DNA from: Alphaproteobacteria bacterium
GTDB lineage: Bacteria; Pseudomonadota; Alphaproteobacteria; Rhizobiales; Beijerinckiaceae
Reading direction: 5' to 3'
Assembly (NCBI GenBank): GCA_009920595.1
Contig: RFZR01000116.1
Coordinates: 1 to 5,761 of the forward strand
Length of the DNA: 5,761 nucleotides
Below the pieces are notes generated by a model. That model saw only the letters and a list, made by a program, of their open reading frames with translations. It had not been told where the DNA came from and ran no database searches. Both the position numbers and the translations under genes were made by a program. Positions 5,019-5,761 of the stretch are shown piece after piece (the stretch's first letter is position 1; each line of letters begins with the position of its first letter).

Positions 5019-5761
5019 ATGGAAACCGTGACTGAAGGAACCCGTGAACGCCGCCGCGCCGGACGTGGTGCCGAGCGGAGTGCCAAAGCGCCAAAAGCGC
5101 CGCAACCGCGGCTGCCCTTTGCGCCGGTAGAACTCGCAAACGCGGAACAGCTCGAGCGCATCCATCAGGCCTCGCTGAAAGTGCTCGAAGAAATCGGTAT
5201 CGAAGTGCTGCATGATGGCGCGCGTGTGATCCTCAAAAAAGCAGGCGCGATTGTTGATGAAGAAACGCAACGTGTCCGTTTTCCGCGCGATCTTGTCGAA
5301 TCGAAAATTGGCCTCGCGCCGAAGAGCTTCATTCTTCATGCGCGTAACCCTGAAAACAATGTTGTGATCGGCGAGAACGCTGTCGCTTTCGGCTCCGTCG
5401 CGAGTGCGCCGAATGTGGCGGATCGTGACGGCGGTCGTCGTCCGGGCAATCACAAAGACTATCAAAATCTTTTGCGCCTCGGCCAAACGTTAGATGCTGT
5501 GCAATTCTGGGGCGGCTATCCGGTCGAGCCAGCAGATATTCATGCAAGCGTACGCCATCTCGACGCGATCTATGACATGCTGACATTGAGCGATAAGCCG
5601 ATCCACGCTTACTCGCTCGGCGCAGAACGCAATCTCGATGCGATTGAACTCGTGCGTATCGCGCGTGGTGTTGATGATGCGACTCTTGATCGTGAACCGT
5701 CGGTGTTCACCATTATCAATTCCAATTCGCCGCTCCGTCTCGACATTCCGATGATGGAAGG
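5019..5761 (+). CDS. mttB: MttB-family (trimethylamine methyltransferase-like) protein, 5' part
   Basis: The first 247 codons of an MttB-superfamily methyltransferase, open to the right edge; alphaproteobacterial members are about 500 residues long. These TIM-barrel enzymes move a methyl group from a tertiary or quaternary amine to a corrinoid protein. The N-terminus has an Arg/Ala/Pro-rich extension (residues about 8-34, starting TRERRRAGRGAERS), after which the family body begins (FAPVELANAEQLERIHQASL, then VLEEIGIEVLHDGARVIL). Further typical stretches are RVRFPRDLVESKI, FGSVASAPNVADRDGGRRPG, the WGGYPVEPADI block and FTIINSNSPLRLD near the edge. The position equivalent to pyrrolysine of archaeal MttB lies beyond the window. 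Most bacterial members lack it and act on glycine betaine or related compounds, so trimethylamine should not be assumed as substrate. It follows the reactivase by 78 bp on the same strand and is probably in the same operon. The ATG at 5019 is backed by GCGAGG. Confidence 0.9.
   Translation, partial: METVTEGTRERRRAGRGAERSAKAPKAPQPRLPFAPVELANAEQLERIHQASLKVLEEIGIEVLHDGARVILKKAGAIVDEETQRVRFPRDLVESKIGLAPKSFILHARNPENNVVIGENAVAFGSVASAPNVADRDGGRRPGNHKDYQNLLRLGQTLDAVQFWGGYPVEPADIHASVRHLDAIYDMLTLSDKPIHAYSLGAERNLDAIELVRIARGVDDATLDREPSVFTIINSNSPLRLDIPMME

Overview
The window looks like chromosomal DNA of an alphaproteobacterium. The clues are an MbfA-type VIT membrane protein, a conserved single-TM protein of a kind I associate with Rhizobiales, and a Bmt / corrinoid-reactivase / MttB-family set as found in Rhizobiales and Rhodobacterales. 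Base composition is moderate (roughly mid-50s % GC by eye). I cannot name the genus.

Left part (1-1443): the 3' end of an mbfA-like gene (membrane iron exporter; the N-terminal ferritin-like domain lies off the edge) is followed after 32 bp by a complete calcineurin-like metallophosphoesterase, probably in the same transcript. A small convergent gap with a weak hairpin separates it from the next gene.

Middle (1444-2304): a minus-strand gene encodes an uncharacterised protein with an N-terminal helical region and one C-terminal TM segment. The 207-bp divergent intergenic region upstream of it carries a plausible minus-strand promoter, a strong dyad over a possible plus-strand -35, and GGCCCC blocks that could pair alternatively with one GGGGC, one of them touching the bmt start codon.

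Right part (2305-5761): three plus-strand genes form a corrinoid-dependent methyl-transfer module. A homocysteine S-methyltransferase (Bmt type) overlaps by 4 bp (TTGA) a corrinoid-activation ATPase of the RACo/RamA (DUF4445, ASKHA) family that starts with TTG. After 78 bp comes an MttB-family methyltransferase, cut by the right edge. The likely logic is that the MttB protein demethylates a quaternary or tertiary amine onto a corrinoid protein (not in this window), the Bmt-type domain passes the methyl group to homocysteine, and the ASKHA protein restores inactivated Co(II) corrinoid.

The most notable observations are these. (1) The reactivase has no ferredoxin domain and has altered nucleotide-site motifs. 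(2) All three module proteins carry a short arginine-rich terminal tag. (3) The mttB leader holds interleaved complementary segments that could form a pseudoknot covering the ribosome binding site.
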